A stretch of 64,000 bases of DNA from Rhizobium bangladeshense (GTDB lineage Bacteria; Pseudomonadota; Alphaproteobacteria; Rhizobiales; Rhizobiaceae). How positions within the stretch are numbered: the stretch's first letter is position 1; every line of letters starts with the position of its first letter. The stretch is from NCBI RefSeq assembly GCF_001662075.1, contig NZ_LYPL01000005.1, forward strand, positions 248,001-312,000. Reading direction: 5' to 3'. A model generated the notes under the pieces. That model was given only the letters and a program-made list of their open reading frames with translations, made no database searches and was not told the origin of the DNA. Of this stretch, positions 1 to 7,499 are shown piece by piece. Made by a program: the position numbers and the translations under genes.

Positions 1-31
1 TTTCTCGAAACTCGCATCAGGGAAATCATAG

Positions 32-3000
32 TTGGAAGTCTATTCTGAAACCCACGTGAAATACTTCGATCAGGACGGGGGCTGCACGGTCAACGTCTCC
101 GATCAGATCGTAATGCTCGCAAACCCGCAGACGCTCGATCTCGAAGCCCTGTGGTGGGAGTTCGACAGGACGCTGCGCCGCGAACTCGGAGCCTTGCTGA
201 AGACGGAATACGGTCAGATCGTCCAGAAGTACGGTCTACTCAACTTCAATGAAAGATACGTGGTAGAGCGGCACAACACGCTTCTGGGCCTGTTTCTGCG
301 CGGTAAAGGCGGCAAGCTTCACGTCTTCGAGAACGCGCCGGTCGTAAGAGCTCTGGTGGATCTGGAATTGGTTCAGGCCGGGCGGGCCAGGGCCGGACGC
401 TGGCAGAAAGCGTATTCGGGAGCCACAGGCGATTTCGTTGCGACGTTGCCGAAGCAAGTCCAGCTTCAGATCATCGACAGAGTTTTGAACGACGATCTCG
501 ACGACGCCATTCGTCTGGGCCAGCGCGAGAGCCTGGGCATGTCGGACCTTGAGACGACGCTGTTCCTTGGAAAGCCCCGCACCGTCGACGCACTTCGGAC
601 CCTAGCCGGCTTGATGGAGAGCAACGTCGCGCCGGTCGACAGGTCCAAAGGCGTATCCTCGGTCACGGGGACGGGTCGGACCTACGCCCCGATCTGGTTC
701 GCGCAGTTCCTCGCAGCCAGAGGGGTGTGGCTGCTGCCGCTGCGATTCTACGATCGCATCCTCGCGTTCTGGCCGTACCATCTCCGGCCGCTTCTGCTGC
801 TGCTTTCCGTGCCTCCGCATTCCCGCGACGTCGCCGACGGTATGTTGGCGACCTTTGACCGAGAAATGACGTCCCTGCGCCAGGTTCCGAGCGCGTTCGT
901 CATGGCTGCGCTCTCGAGCACGATGTGGTCGCAGCGCCGGTTCTGCCCCGCGCCCCTGTTTCATATGAAGATGCACTACGGGACGGCGGACCAGGGTCGC
1001 TCATCGTCAATCAACCATGTCTACACGGTTCTGGCCGGGGCGTTCGACGTTGATGTTAGGGAGCGCGGAGAGGCGCGCCTGCTGGATGGAAGAAAGCGGA
1101 CGTCCTCGATCGAAGCGTTCAGGTGGATCGAGCATCCCTCGGCGTCGAACATGAAGAAGGCATCGCGCATCCTCGGGCGGGACTGGAACGAGATAGAGAT
1201 CCCGGAGAGTACGCGGCAACTGGCTGCGGAGATGCGAGAGCTGCTGCCGACCTTCAAGGTCCAGAACATGCGCGCAGTCGAAGACGCGCTAGATTACTTT
1301 CTCATCTATTCGATCGTGCTCGGACCGGAACTGCGGATCAGTCGCCTCCGCGACATCACCCGTCATGACCACGTGAGGTCGGAGGTCGCACCCCAGGAGA
1401 CGTTCTACGAATTTCTCTTGTCGAGATGTCTGGCCGTAGGATCGGATTCGGCCAGGTCGGCGATGTCGAAAATGCAGGATCTATGGAGGGCCGGCGCGGC
1501 GAGGGGCGGCTACGACAGACATGTTCCGTGCCCCTTCGACGCGACGTTCGATCGCCTTCCTTCCAAGAAGAGGGAACGGGGCCGCGCTGGGCGGGCGCTC
1601 GAGAAGGAGGTGATCGATCTTCTGATCGAAATAAACCGTTCGGGCGGCTGGGCCTTCGCCAGAAGTCTTCCAACATCCTATGCAGTCGTACGGAATCCTG
1701 AAGGGGTCTTCGAGCGCGTGTTCTGGCCGTTCGCTCCGCTTGCGTTGGAAATCTCCCTTCGAACCGGCCATAGGCTGAGGACAGTTCGCTGGCTCGATAG
1801 CGGCGAAGGCGACGAGCAAACCTACGATCCCGTAACGATGACGCACAGTCCGAATACGCTGCCATGTGCGATCGCTGGGCACAATCAGTTCGCGATCAGA
1901 TACCTTCGTCTCGACGACGCCGAGCGTACCCCCGTCAACGCCATGTACCTGTGCGTCGCCAAGAGCGGGGCGTACGAAAGCGTCTACCTGCCAGAAGAGC
2001 TGATAGGACCAATCTGCGAGCTTCGTGACCTTCAGATACGCTACAACCGTATGAACAAGCCGGTGCCGGCCGTCGACAACGGGGCGAGGACGGCCGATAC
2101 GGATGACGATCTTTTTTCCCACGTATTCCCTCTATTTCGCTCCCCCGACAAGTTCCAGGACGTTGTGTCGGATTCCAAGATGCGGACCTACTACAAGGGT
2201 TTTCTCAAATACGCGCAACCGATCGTCGCCGAAAGACTAGGGCGCGACTATCCGCTTGTGGATTTGGAGCGTGATCTGGTGCTCACCACCTTTCATGACC
2301 ATCGCCGAAGCCTGGTGACCAATGGCGAAGAACGCGGCGTGCCGATCGGCGTGCTGAGGCAACTCCTCGGTCAGGCCTCCAATGAAACTACGAACATCTA
2401 CAATCGGGTTCGAAGTCGCCGGATCCATGCTGTCACGCAGCGCGCCACCTACGACGCCACGTTGATCGAAGGGATCGCGCAGAACCAGCCGGAGGCTCTG
2501 ACGTCGATGTTGGAGCAGATCGAGGCTGTCGCCGGGACGGAATCTCCAGCAGCCCTTCGGATGCGCGAGGTCGTCACGGGTAAGCGACCGGCCTCTCTCG
2601 ATATCTTCATGCATGGGCTTTGTATCAACGGCGACTGCGCAACTGGGAGGATCAAAGGTGGGCAGCGAATTCCAATGTGGCGGTTACGCGCATGCGGGGG
2701 CTGCATGTATCGTGGCAACGGCTACGCTTTCCGTGCTGGCGTCGTTAACCGCATAAATCTGCTCATGATCGAACTGCGGATGTCCGGGACGCGGAGCATC
2801 GACCTGAATGAGAGGATCAGAAGGGAATCCGCCGCAGGTAGACCCGTGAAGGCGCTTGAAAAGGGCCGTGCGATTGAGGAGGAGCTCCGCCGGAACCTGA
2901 CTGAAGAGCTTCGCCTGGAACAGGACGTCCTTCGGCGAATAGACATCGCGGCGAAGGCCGCCCGTATGGCCGGCCGGTCGCCCAACAGTGTCGTCATCGC

Positions 3001-3430
3001 CAATGCTGTGTTCGATTTCAACAAGGTCGAGACGGTCGAGAACAGGGTTCACGAATTCGAGTTGCTGCTCTCCGTCATGAGGGACGTCGTGATCATTCCG
3101 GCGGCGGCTATCGAGCTGCCGTCCGCCGTTCCCTTCGAAGCCGAGAGGCACGTGCGCTCAATATTGCGTGCCAACAAGCTCGAAGACGTGATGCATAGGA
3201 TTCCCGAGACTGATAAGATCGAAGCGCTTGTGGCGATAGGCGACGTCCTCCTTGATCTCTTCGGTGAAGTCGAGGAGTTTCAACGGGTACTCGATGAAAG
3301 CCGCTCCGGCATAGCCCAGCCTGCCATCGAGGCAATCGCGCAACGAATCCGGGAGGCGGCAGAACGGCCCTCCGGAGCGCTTCTGGGATCGCTGCGAGGA
3401 CTGCCTCCAACGTCGGAGGCGCGCGGGTGA
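32..3430 (+). CDS. Very large tyrosine recombinase (island integrase)
   Basis: Predicted 1132-aa site-specific recombinase. The catalytic core is in the middle: an Arg box TGHRLRTVRW with candidate Arg581, HxxR as H755-D-H-R758, then LLGQASNETTNIY ending in candidate nucleophile Tyr790. The usual His nine residues before the Tyr is Gln781. About 70 residues further on lies a cysteine cluster (C864-x4-C869, C888-x2-C891) that looks zinc-binding, followed by a helical C-terminal tail. The start is TTG, directly after a TAG that closes the frame at 29-31, with AGGGAAA a few bases upstream; another gene may end just before it. Tyrosine recombinases are usually 300-450 aa, so this resembles the large GmtZ/VPA1269-type integrases. 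The gene overlaps its downstream neighbour by 4 bp. Recombinase identity is good; the subfamily is inference. Confidence 0.8.
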   Translation: MEVYSETHVKYFDQDGGCTVNVSDQIVMLANPQTLDLEALWWEFDRTLRRELGALLKTEYGQIVQKYGLLNFNERYVVERHNTLLGLFLRGKGGKLHVFENAPVVRALVDLELVQAGRARAGRWQKAYSGATGDFVATLPKQVQLQIIDRVLNDDLDDAIRLGQRESLGMSDLETTLFLGKPRTVDALRTLAGLMESNVAPVDRSKGVSSVTGTGRTYAPIWFAQFLAARGVWLLPLRFYDRILAFWPYHLRPLLLLLSVPPHSRDVADGMLATFDREMTSLRQVPSAFVMAALSSTMWSQRRFCPAPLFHMKMHYGTADQGRSSSINHVYTVLAGAFDVDVRERGEARLLDGRKRTSSIEAFRWIEHPSASNMKKASRILGRDWNEIEIPESTRQLAAEMRELLPTFKVQNMRAVEDALDYFLIYSIVLGPELRISRLRDITRHDHVRSEVAPQETFYEFLLSRCLAVGSDSARSAMSKMQDLWRAGAARGGYDRHVPCPFDATFDRLPSKKRERGRAGRALEKEVIDLLIEINRSGGWAFARSLPTSYAVVRNPEGVFERVFWPFAPLALEISLRTGHRLRTVRWLDSGEGDEQTYDPVTMTHSPNTLPCAIAGHNQFAIRYLRLDDAERTPVNAMYLCVAKSGAYESVYLPEELIGPICELRDLQIRYNRMNKPVPAVDNGARTADTDDDLFSHVFPLFRSPDKFQDVVSDSKMRTYYKGFLKYAQPIVAERLGRDYPLVDLERDLVLTTFHDHRRSLVTNGEERGVPIGVLRQLLGQASNETTNIYNRVRSRRIHAVTQRATYDATLIEGIAQNQPEALTSMLEQIEAVAGTESPAALRMREVVTGKRPASLDIFMHGLCINGDCATGRIKGGQRIPMWRLRACGGCMYRGNGYAFRAGVVNRINLLMIELRMSGTRSIDLNERIRRESAAGRPVKALEKGRAIEEELRRNLTEELRLEQDVLRRIDIAAKAARMAGRSPNSVVIANAVFDFNKVETVENRVHEFELLLSVMRDVVIIPAAAIELPSAVPFEAERHVRSILRANKLEDVMHRIPETDKIEALVAIGDVLLDLFGEVEEFQRVLDESRSGIAQPAIEAIAQRIREAAERPSGALLGSLRGLPPTSEARG

Positions 3431-4215
3431 GCGAAGATTCAGATGGACTTTTGTCCAGCCAGATAATGGCGAGGCTGATGCTGGAAGCCAAGGACAATGG
3501 CAGCGACAGACGCCTGGGCACGCTCACCAGGCTCAGGGAAGCCTGCGATGACATCCTTTCCGGCCGCGCGCTCGAACTCGCAAGAAAGAAAGGCTGGAGC
3601 ACGACCTACTTCCATCCGCATCGTCGACTGGTGGCACTAAGCGTCCACGAATACAGGAAGCTGAAGCAGTCTCTGTCGCCCGGAACGGAGCCACCGGGAC
3701 CGACGAAGGACACCATCGCCCACGACAAGGGGCTATCGGACTATCTACAGGCGCGGGACGGAGAGCGCAACGGTGCCCGGCCGTCCGCGCGAAAAGGCAC
3801 ACGAGCCCGCAGGACAGACGAGATTCTGTTGGAAAAGCTGGACTTCAACGACCAGTCTGTAGTCAGGACGGAACTCGAGGAAGGGCGGCGGGCCCGGCTT
3901 CGCTATAACACGCTGGCGGCGTTCTTTCACAAGCTTTCGGGGGTTGACCTCCGCGACCGTGAAAACTTCTCGTTCGAGGACGTTGCGGCCGAGATAAGAG
4001 GGCAGATTAGCGGCGAAGATCGGCAGGAACTCTCGAGCCTCGTGGCTCGTCTGCGTGACAACCGGGCACTAGCTGGAATGGGCCTGCAGTACGAGAAGGA
4101 CTCGGCGAGGATCATGACCGACCTGGGTGACCTGGTCCTCGTCACTGGGAGCGAGATGCGAGTGCTGGTGCGCCTGGCAGGTCTCAATCCTGACAGACTA
4201 AAGCCGATCGACTGA
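3427..4215 (+). CDS. Island protein of unknown function coupled to the recombinase
   Basis: A 262-aa protein I do not recognise. It starts at GTG inside the recombinase stop (GTGA overlap), so the two are translationally coupled and probably act together. The sequence is hydrophilic, rich in Arg, Lys, Glu and Asp, with no signal peptide or membrane segment. The first 80 residues contain a KKGWSTTYFHPHRRLVAL segment; residues about 80-135 are a low-complexity basic stretch; the rest looks helical. By position it would be the small third partner (GmtX-like) in a gamma-mobile-trio type module, where small accessory proteins accompany two recombinases. That role is inferred from gene order only; it could equally be an excision or DNA-binding factor. 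Confidence 0.6.
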   Translation: MSEDSDGLLSSQIMARLMLEAKDNGSDRRLGTLTRLREACDDILSGRALELARKKGWSTTYFHPHRRLVALSVHEYRKLKQSLSPGTEPPGPTKDTIAHDKGLSDYLQARDGERNGARPSARKGTRARRTDEILLEKLDFNDQSVVRTELEEGRRARLRYNTLAAFFHKLSGVDLRDRENFSFEDVAAEIRGQISGEDRQELSSLVARLRDNRALAGMGLQYEKDSARIMTDLGDLVLVTGSEMRVLVRLAGLNPDRLKPID

Positions 4216-4410
4216 CAGGTGTGTGCGCACCGATGGATTAGAGGATCCAATGCGATGCGGCGGTCCCGAACCTCAATGCAGTCGCGGGCGGATTCGATCC
4301 GTCCAATTTCAGTGGTAGTCTTCAAAAAAATCGTTCACATATGCGACATCGCAACTTGACCGCTGGTAGATGGGTCCTCTCGACGCTGCCAGGAAAGGCA
4401 CGCCTAGACA

Positions 4411-5862
4411 GTGGAAACTACATTTATCGTCAGACGAGGGCGATTCACGGACGCGGACACGTACTTCGACCTCGTGAGCGAGCATGCCGATCTCGCGACC
4501 ACCCATATTTCCATCCTTGCTGGCCAGAACGGAAGCGGCAAGAGCCGGATCCTTGCCTCGATCGCGAACCTTCTCGGCGTGGTCTACAACGCGTCCGAGT
4601 TTCGGAAGCTGCCTGACTATGACAATCGGGGCTTCTGTCGTGGATTAGATGTCCACAATGGAGAGACGACAGCCAGGGTTGGACTCGGTAGGCTCTATCG
4701 GGATGACGCGATAGAAAGGCTTCCTACCCGCGTGCTGGCCATTTCGAATTTAGTGTCCGATCGCTTTCACTTCCAGAAGGCGCAAAGCAGGGACGACTTC
4801 TACTATTATCTTGGAGCACGCCAGAGCAGCAATCTCATGACGACCGGCGCGGTGGAGCGCGGAGTCGCCGAGGCATTGCTAAATATGGGTTCGGATCCCA
4901 TAAGGCTCGCCGCCTTTCGTCGCTGGCTTTCGCTGGTGGTCCGGGACGCCGCCGCCGGCATCTGGATCATGTTTCCAAAGATCTCGCCAGGCGAACTGAC
5001 CGGACTTCTGAAGCTGGACGAGGTCGAGTGGCTTGATCGTGTGCGCAAGCGACTTGGCCGTCCATCGTCACGGATAGAGCCGACGGAGGAGAACGTAAGA
5101 AACTACGCCGGCCAAGTACGCAGGCTATTCGTTGCATTGGAAAGTGCGACGGAGCGCGTCCGACACCCCGGCAGCCAAAGATCCTTCCTGGCCGTTTCGC
5201 TTGATGATATGGCCGGTCGGTATGGCGCCTTCCTGGCCGATGAATTTAGCGACCTCGCCCCATACGCCCAGCGGCTAGGCTTCAACGTGTCGCCATCCGT
5301 CACCTTTGGTGCGCCGTTCGACATCGAGTTCGGGCACCTCAGCTCCGGTGAGCAGAATATCCTTGCTGCCGGCTCGAAGCTTGTTTCCTACGCCCGCCCC
5401 GGATCCCTCGTTCTGATCGATGAGCCGGAAGTCAGCCTTAACGTTACCTGGCAGCAACGTTACATCGAACTCGTGTCACAGTCGCTGGATCACGCTGAGG
5501 GAAGCCACGTACTCATAGCGACACATTCTCCGCACCTTATCTCCAATCTGCCGAAGGGGCGCGCCACCGTGGTGACAGTTACGACGGACGCCGGCGGCGT
5601 GGTGCTCGAAGCGGTGGACGCCCGCTTCGAAGGATGGGGCTCCGAAGCGGTCCTATACCAGGTGCTGGGTATCCCATCCGCGTCGAGCACGCTCTTCTAT
5701 GAGGATCTGGCTGCGACCCTCGAGCACGTCCAGACCGGTGGCGACGACGTCGGCCTGCTCGACGCATTCCTTGAAAAGGCCGCCAGACTGGATCTCGCCG
5801 GAGACAAGCCCCTGCAGATCGTAGTGGAAGAGATCAAGGCATATCGACGGAAAATTCGATGA
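4411..5862 (+). CDS. ptuA: Septu-like defence ATPase (PtuA-type)
   Basis: Predicted 483-aa ABC/OLD-like ATPase, taken as the sensor subunit of a Septu-type anti-phage system. It has Walker A GQNGSGKS (residues 38-45), an ABC signature SSGEQ (311-315), Walker B LVLIDEPE (333-340) and the switch histidine in THSPH (His372). The long helical insertion between Walker A and the signature is typical of RecF/SMC-like and PtuA ATPases, and there are no membrane segments. The start is GTG; AGGAAAGG lies about 13 bases upstream, so the ribosome site is mediocre. The stop overlaps the next gene by 4 bp (ATGA), and that partner is an HNH nuclease, which is what points to Septu rather than to a generic AAA protein. 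No reverse transcriptase or retron RNA is seen beside it. Confidence 0.8.
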   Translation: METTFIVRRGRFTDADTYFDLVSEHADLATTHISILAGQNGSGKSRILASIANLLGVVYNASEFRKLPDYDNRGFCRGLDVHNGETTARVGLGRLYRDDAIERLPTRVLAISNLVSDRFHFQKAQSRDDFYYYLGARQSSNLMTTGAVERGVAEALLNMGSDPIRLAAFRRWLSLVVRDAAAGIWIMFPKISPGELTGLLKLDEVEWLDRVRKRLGRPSSRIEPTEENVRNYAGQVRRLFVALESATERVRHPGSQRSFLAVSLDDMAGRYGAFLADEFSDLAPYAQRLGFNVSPSVTFGAPFDIEFGHLSSGEQNILAAGSKLVSYARPGSLVLIDEPEVSLNVTWQQRYIELVSQSLDHAEGSHVLIATHSPHLISNLPKGRATVVTVTTDAGGVVLEAVDARFEGWGSEAVLYQVLGIPSASSTLFYEDLAATLEHVQTGGDDVGLLDAFLEKAARLDLAGDKPLQIVVEEIKAYRRKIR

Positions 5863-6494
5863 TCAGAATACGCGTGCCCGCATACGACTGGGCGCTTGTC
5901 CAGCATCTTTCGAGAAGGGACGATGACGCTAAACCGACTCTTTGGGAACGAACGACGGGTCGCGTGGGCCGCTTCAAACGCGACGTCACCGCGCTCTTGA
6001 TGGTCCAGCAACGCCGTCGATGTGCCTACTGCCGTTCGTATCTTCACGAGGATTATCCTGCGAGAGACCATGTCGCACCGAAGGCGGTCTATCCAAAGTG
6101 GACGTTCCGGCCGGAAAATCTCGTTCTGGCCTGCTACGCCTGCAATACGGACCGAAAGGACTCGTACGACCCTATCGAGGTCTGGCATCGCAAATACAGA
6201 CGCTGCCGCTTCAAGATTGTTCATCCTTACTTCGACAGGCCAGGCGCTCATCTCGACTACTCGATCGGCGGCCCGCGGCAGATCCTGATCGCCGGTATAA
6301 CACCAAAAGGAGACGAGACGATAAGTCGCTTCGAATTGATGACTCCGGAAAGGGCCAAGGAACGTGCCGCAGACGCCCTTGTCGAAGACCAGCCCAACCG
6401 GCTCCAGCAGCAGTTCCAGAACGACTACCGTGCAGTGCTCGCGATGCGTAGGCCACTGAAGCCTGCTGTGAGAATCAGGCCGGCGCGGCTGTAG
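5859..6494 (+). CDS. ptuB: Septu-like HNH endonuclease (PtuB-type)
   Basis: Predicted 211-aa HNH nuclease, the likely effector of the pair with the ATPase it overlaps by 4 bp. Visible motifs are C55-x2-C58 (RRCAYC), D70-H71 in the first HNH strand (RDHVAPK), and C92-x2-C95-N96 in LVLACYACN, followed by a Lys/Asp-rich segment. This zinc-ribbon HNH arrangement, with a YP-x-NL-x-L-x-C spacing, matches PtuB/TIGR02646-type nucleases known from Septu and from retron Ec78. In those systems phage infection releases the nuclease to cut DNA or tRNA; which substrate applies here cannot be read from sequence. The C-terminal 90 residues are basic. A 12-bp inverted repeat closes the unit just downstream. 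Confidence 0.8.
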   Translation: MIRIRVPAYDWALVQHLSRRDDDAKPTLWERTTGRVGRFKRDVTALLMVQQRRRCAYCRSYLHEDYPARDHVAPKAVYPKWTFRPENLVLACYACNTDRKDSYDPIEVWHRKYRRCRFKIVHPYFDRPGAHLDYSIGGPRQILIAGITPKGDETISRFELMTPERAKERAADALVEDQPNRLQQQFQNDYRAVLAMRRPLKPAVRIRPARL

Positions 6495-6502
6495 GGATCC
6501 TG

Positions 6503-6536
6503 CACCGTGGCGCGAGGGTTGCCCCGCGCCACGGTG
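6503..6536. terminator. Inverted repeat between convergent ptuB and gapR
   Basis: Perfect 12-bp arms (CACCGTGGCGCG / CGCGCCACGGTG) around a 10-base loop, placed between two converging genes. It has no clear U-tract on either strand. A second, weaker GGGCGC/GCGCCC repeat follows at 6551-6576, nearer the gapR stop. Most likely a bidirectional terminator. Confidence 0.55.
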
Positions 6537-6583
6537 AGCGACTTGAACTAGGGCGCTCCGCGCTTGTCGGGCGCCCGTTCGAT

Positions 6584-6844
6584 CTACTCCATTCCGAGCG
6601 CGGCCATGTAGGTTTGAAGGATGGACTCCTCCTCGAGCCGCTCGTTGGCGTCCTTCTTGCGCAGTCGGATGATCGTCTTCATCGCCTTCGTATCGTAGCC
6701 GCGGCCTTTGGCCTCGCCGAACACGTCCTTGATGTCGTCGGCGATCGTCTGCTTCTCTTCTTCCAGACGTTCGATCCGTTCGATGAACTGGCGCAGTTCC
6801 GCTGCGGCGACGTTGACGTCTCCGGTCGTTGCGACTTCTTCCAT
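6584..6844 (-). CDS. gapR: GapR-type nucleoid protein (DUF2312), island-carried copy
   Basis: An 86-aa full-length DUF2312 protein. GapR in Caulobacter is a conserved nucleoid-associated protein that binds AT-rich, overtwisted DNA ahead of replication forks and matters for chromosome replication. The family core is intact: [49 protein letters not shown] and the ending YMAALGM. The N-terminus ([16 protein letters not shown]) differs from the resident rhizobial form. I chose the ATG at 6844 because AGAAGGA lies 6 bases upstream; the open frame to 6898 lacks such a site. Only about 110 bp away, beyond the island edge, sits a truncated second gapR whose coding DNA is similar but clearly not identical. 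This copy therefore probably supplies GapR to the cell. Confidence 0.9.
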   Translation of the reverse strand: MEEVATTGDVNVAAAELRQFIERIERLEEEKQTIADDIKDVFGEAKGRGYDTKAMKTIIRLRKKDANERLEEESILQTYMAALGME

Positions 6845-6902
6845 GTTGTTCCTTCTCTTTTGTCCCTTCCGCCCGCTTGCACATATGGGCGGCAGCATAT
6901 AT

Positions 6903-6956
6903 GGTCATTCTAAGTCATTGATTCTAAATCAATAACATACGATCGGAGGGGGTTTA
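6903..6956. other. Putative right end of the island / recombination site
   Basis: A strikingly AT-rich strip in GC-rich surroundings. It contains the palindrome ATTGATT-cta-AATCAAT (6917-6933) and a partial direct repeat of ATTCTAA (6908-6913, 6922-6927). It lies exactly where homology to gapR ends: the truncated gene reads normally up to codon 45 and then meets TAA at 6954-6956. I read this as the island terminus with recombinase-binding arms. The exact crossover base cannot be fixed without the other junction, which is left of the window. Confidence 0.55.
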
Positions 6957-7091
6957 GAAGCCCATTCCCTTGGCTTCGCCGTAGACGTCCTTGATGTCGT
7001 CGGCGATGGTCTTTTTTTCTTCTTCCAGCCGTTCAATGCGCTCGATGAAAGCGCGAAGCTGGTCGCGGGCGACGCCATGAGCATCAGACAT
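6954..7091 (-). pseudogene. gapR: Truncated resident gapR (first 45 codons)
   Basis: Too short for routine calling, but clear on reading: ATG at 7091 with GGAGAA 6 bases upstream. The product begins [20 protein letters not shown], continues through the usual [20 protein letters not shown], and then stops at TAA. The family continues with DT-K and about 40 more residues, so the second half is missing. The missing part should lie left of the island. Gene order on this side (DUF1244, amidohydrolase, pyk) fits the ordinary rhizobial gapR locus, so this is the host copy and the full-length gene at 6584 is the newcomer. A 45-aa N-terminal coiled-coil fragment could still be made and might interfere with GapR dimerisation; that is speculation. 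Confidence 0.85.
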
Positions 7092-7178
7092 CGTGTTCTC
7101 CTGATTGGATGATCATTTTGGATGCCCGTGACTGCCGCGAAGCGGCGCGAGGGTCAAGCCTATTCGCTCGGTGACGGG

Positions 7179-7484
7179 CTATTTGTGCGGGTTGTTCAGT
7201 TTAAAAGCGGCCTTTTGCACAGGCGAGGCCTCGTTCTGGTGGAGATTTTTCCAGTCCTCGTAAGGCATGCCGTAAACCATTTCGCGCGATTCGTCCTTGG
7301 TTACCGCGACACCCTCGGCCTCGGCCGCTTCGCGGTACCAGTTCGAGAGGCAGTTGCGGCAGAAGCCGGCCAGGTTCATCAAGTCGATGTTCTGCACGTC
7401 GCTGCGCTCACGAAGATGCGCGACAAGGCGGCGGAAGGCGGCGGCTTCGAATTCGGTCTGCTGTTCTTTACTGAGCGCGGTCAT
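7179..7484 (-). CDS. DUF1244 family protein
   Basis: A 101-aa soluble protein of the DUF1244 family, found in many alpha- and gammaproteobacteria and of unknown function. The motif FCRNCLSNWYREAA, with two close cysteines, and the segment YGMPYEDWK are the family hallmarks. The start ATG follows AAGGAAAG. It lies 15 bp downstream of the amidohydrolase on the same strand, so the two are probably co-transcribed. The truncated gapR follows 87 bp further on. Confidence 0.85.
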   Translation of the reverse strand: MTALSKEQQTEFEAAAFRRLVAHLRERSDVQNIDLMNLAGFCRNCLSNWYREAAEAEGVAVTKDESREMVYGMPYEDWKNLHQNEASPVQKAAFKLNNPHK

Positions 7485-7499
7485 CTCGCTTTCCTTCCT

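Noticed and set aside
4216..6583. Retron with Septu effectors (Ec78-like)
   Set aside because: The ATPase and HNH genes fit, but no reverse transcriptase frame or msr/msd-like inverted-repeat RNA is seen beside them.
5697..6908. 403-aa minus-strand frame opposite ptuA/ptuB
   Set aside because: Composition is arginine/histidine-rich shadow of the plus-strand genes, has no recognisable motif and crosses into gapR.
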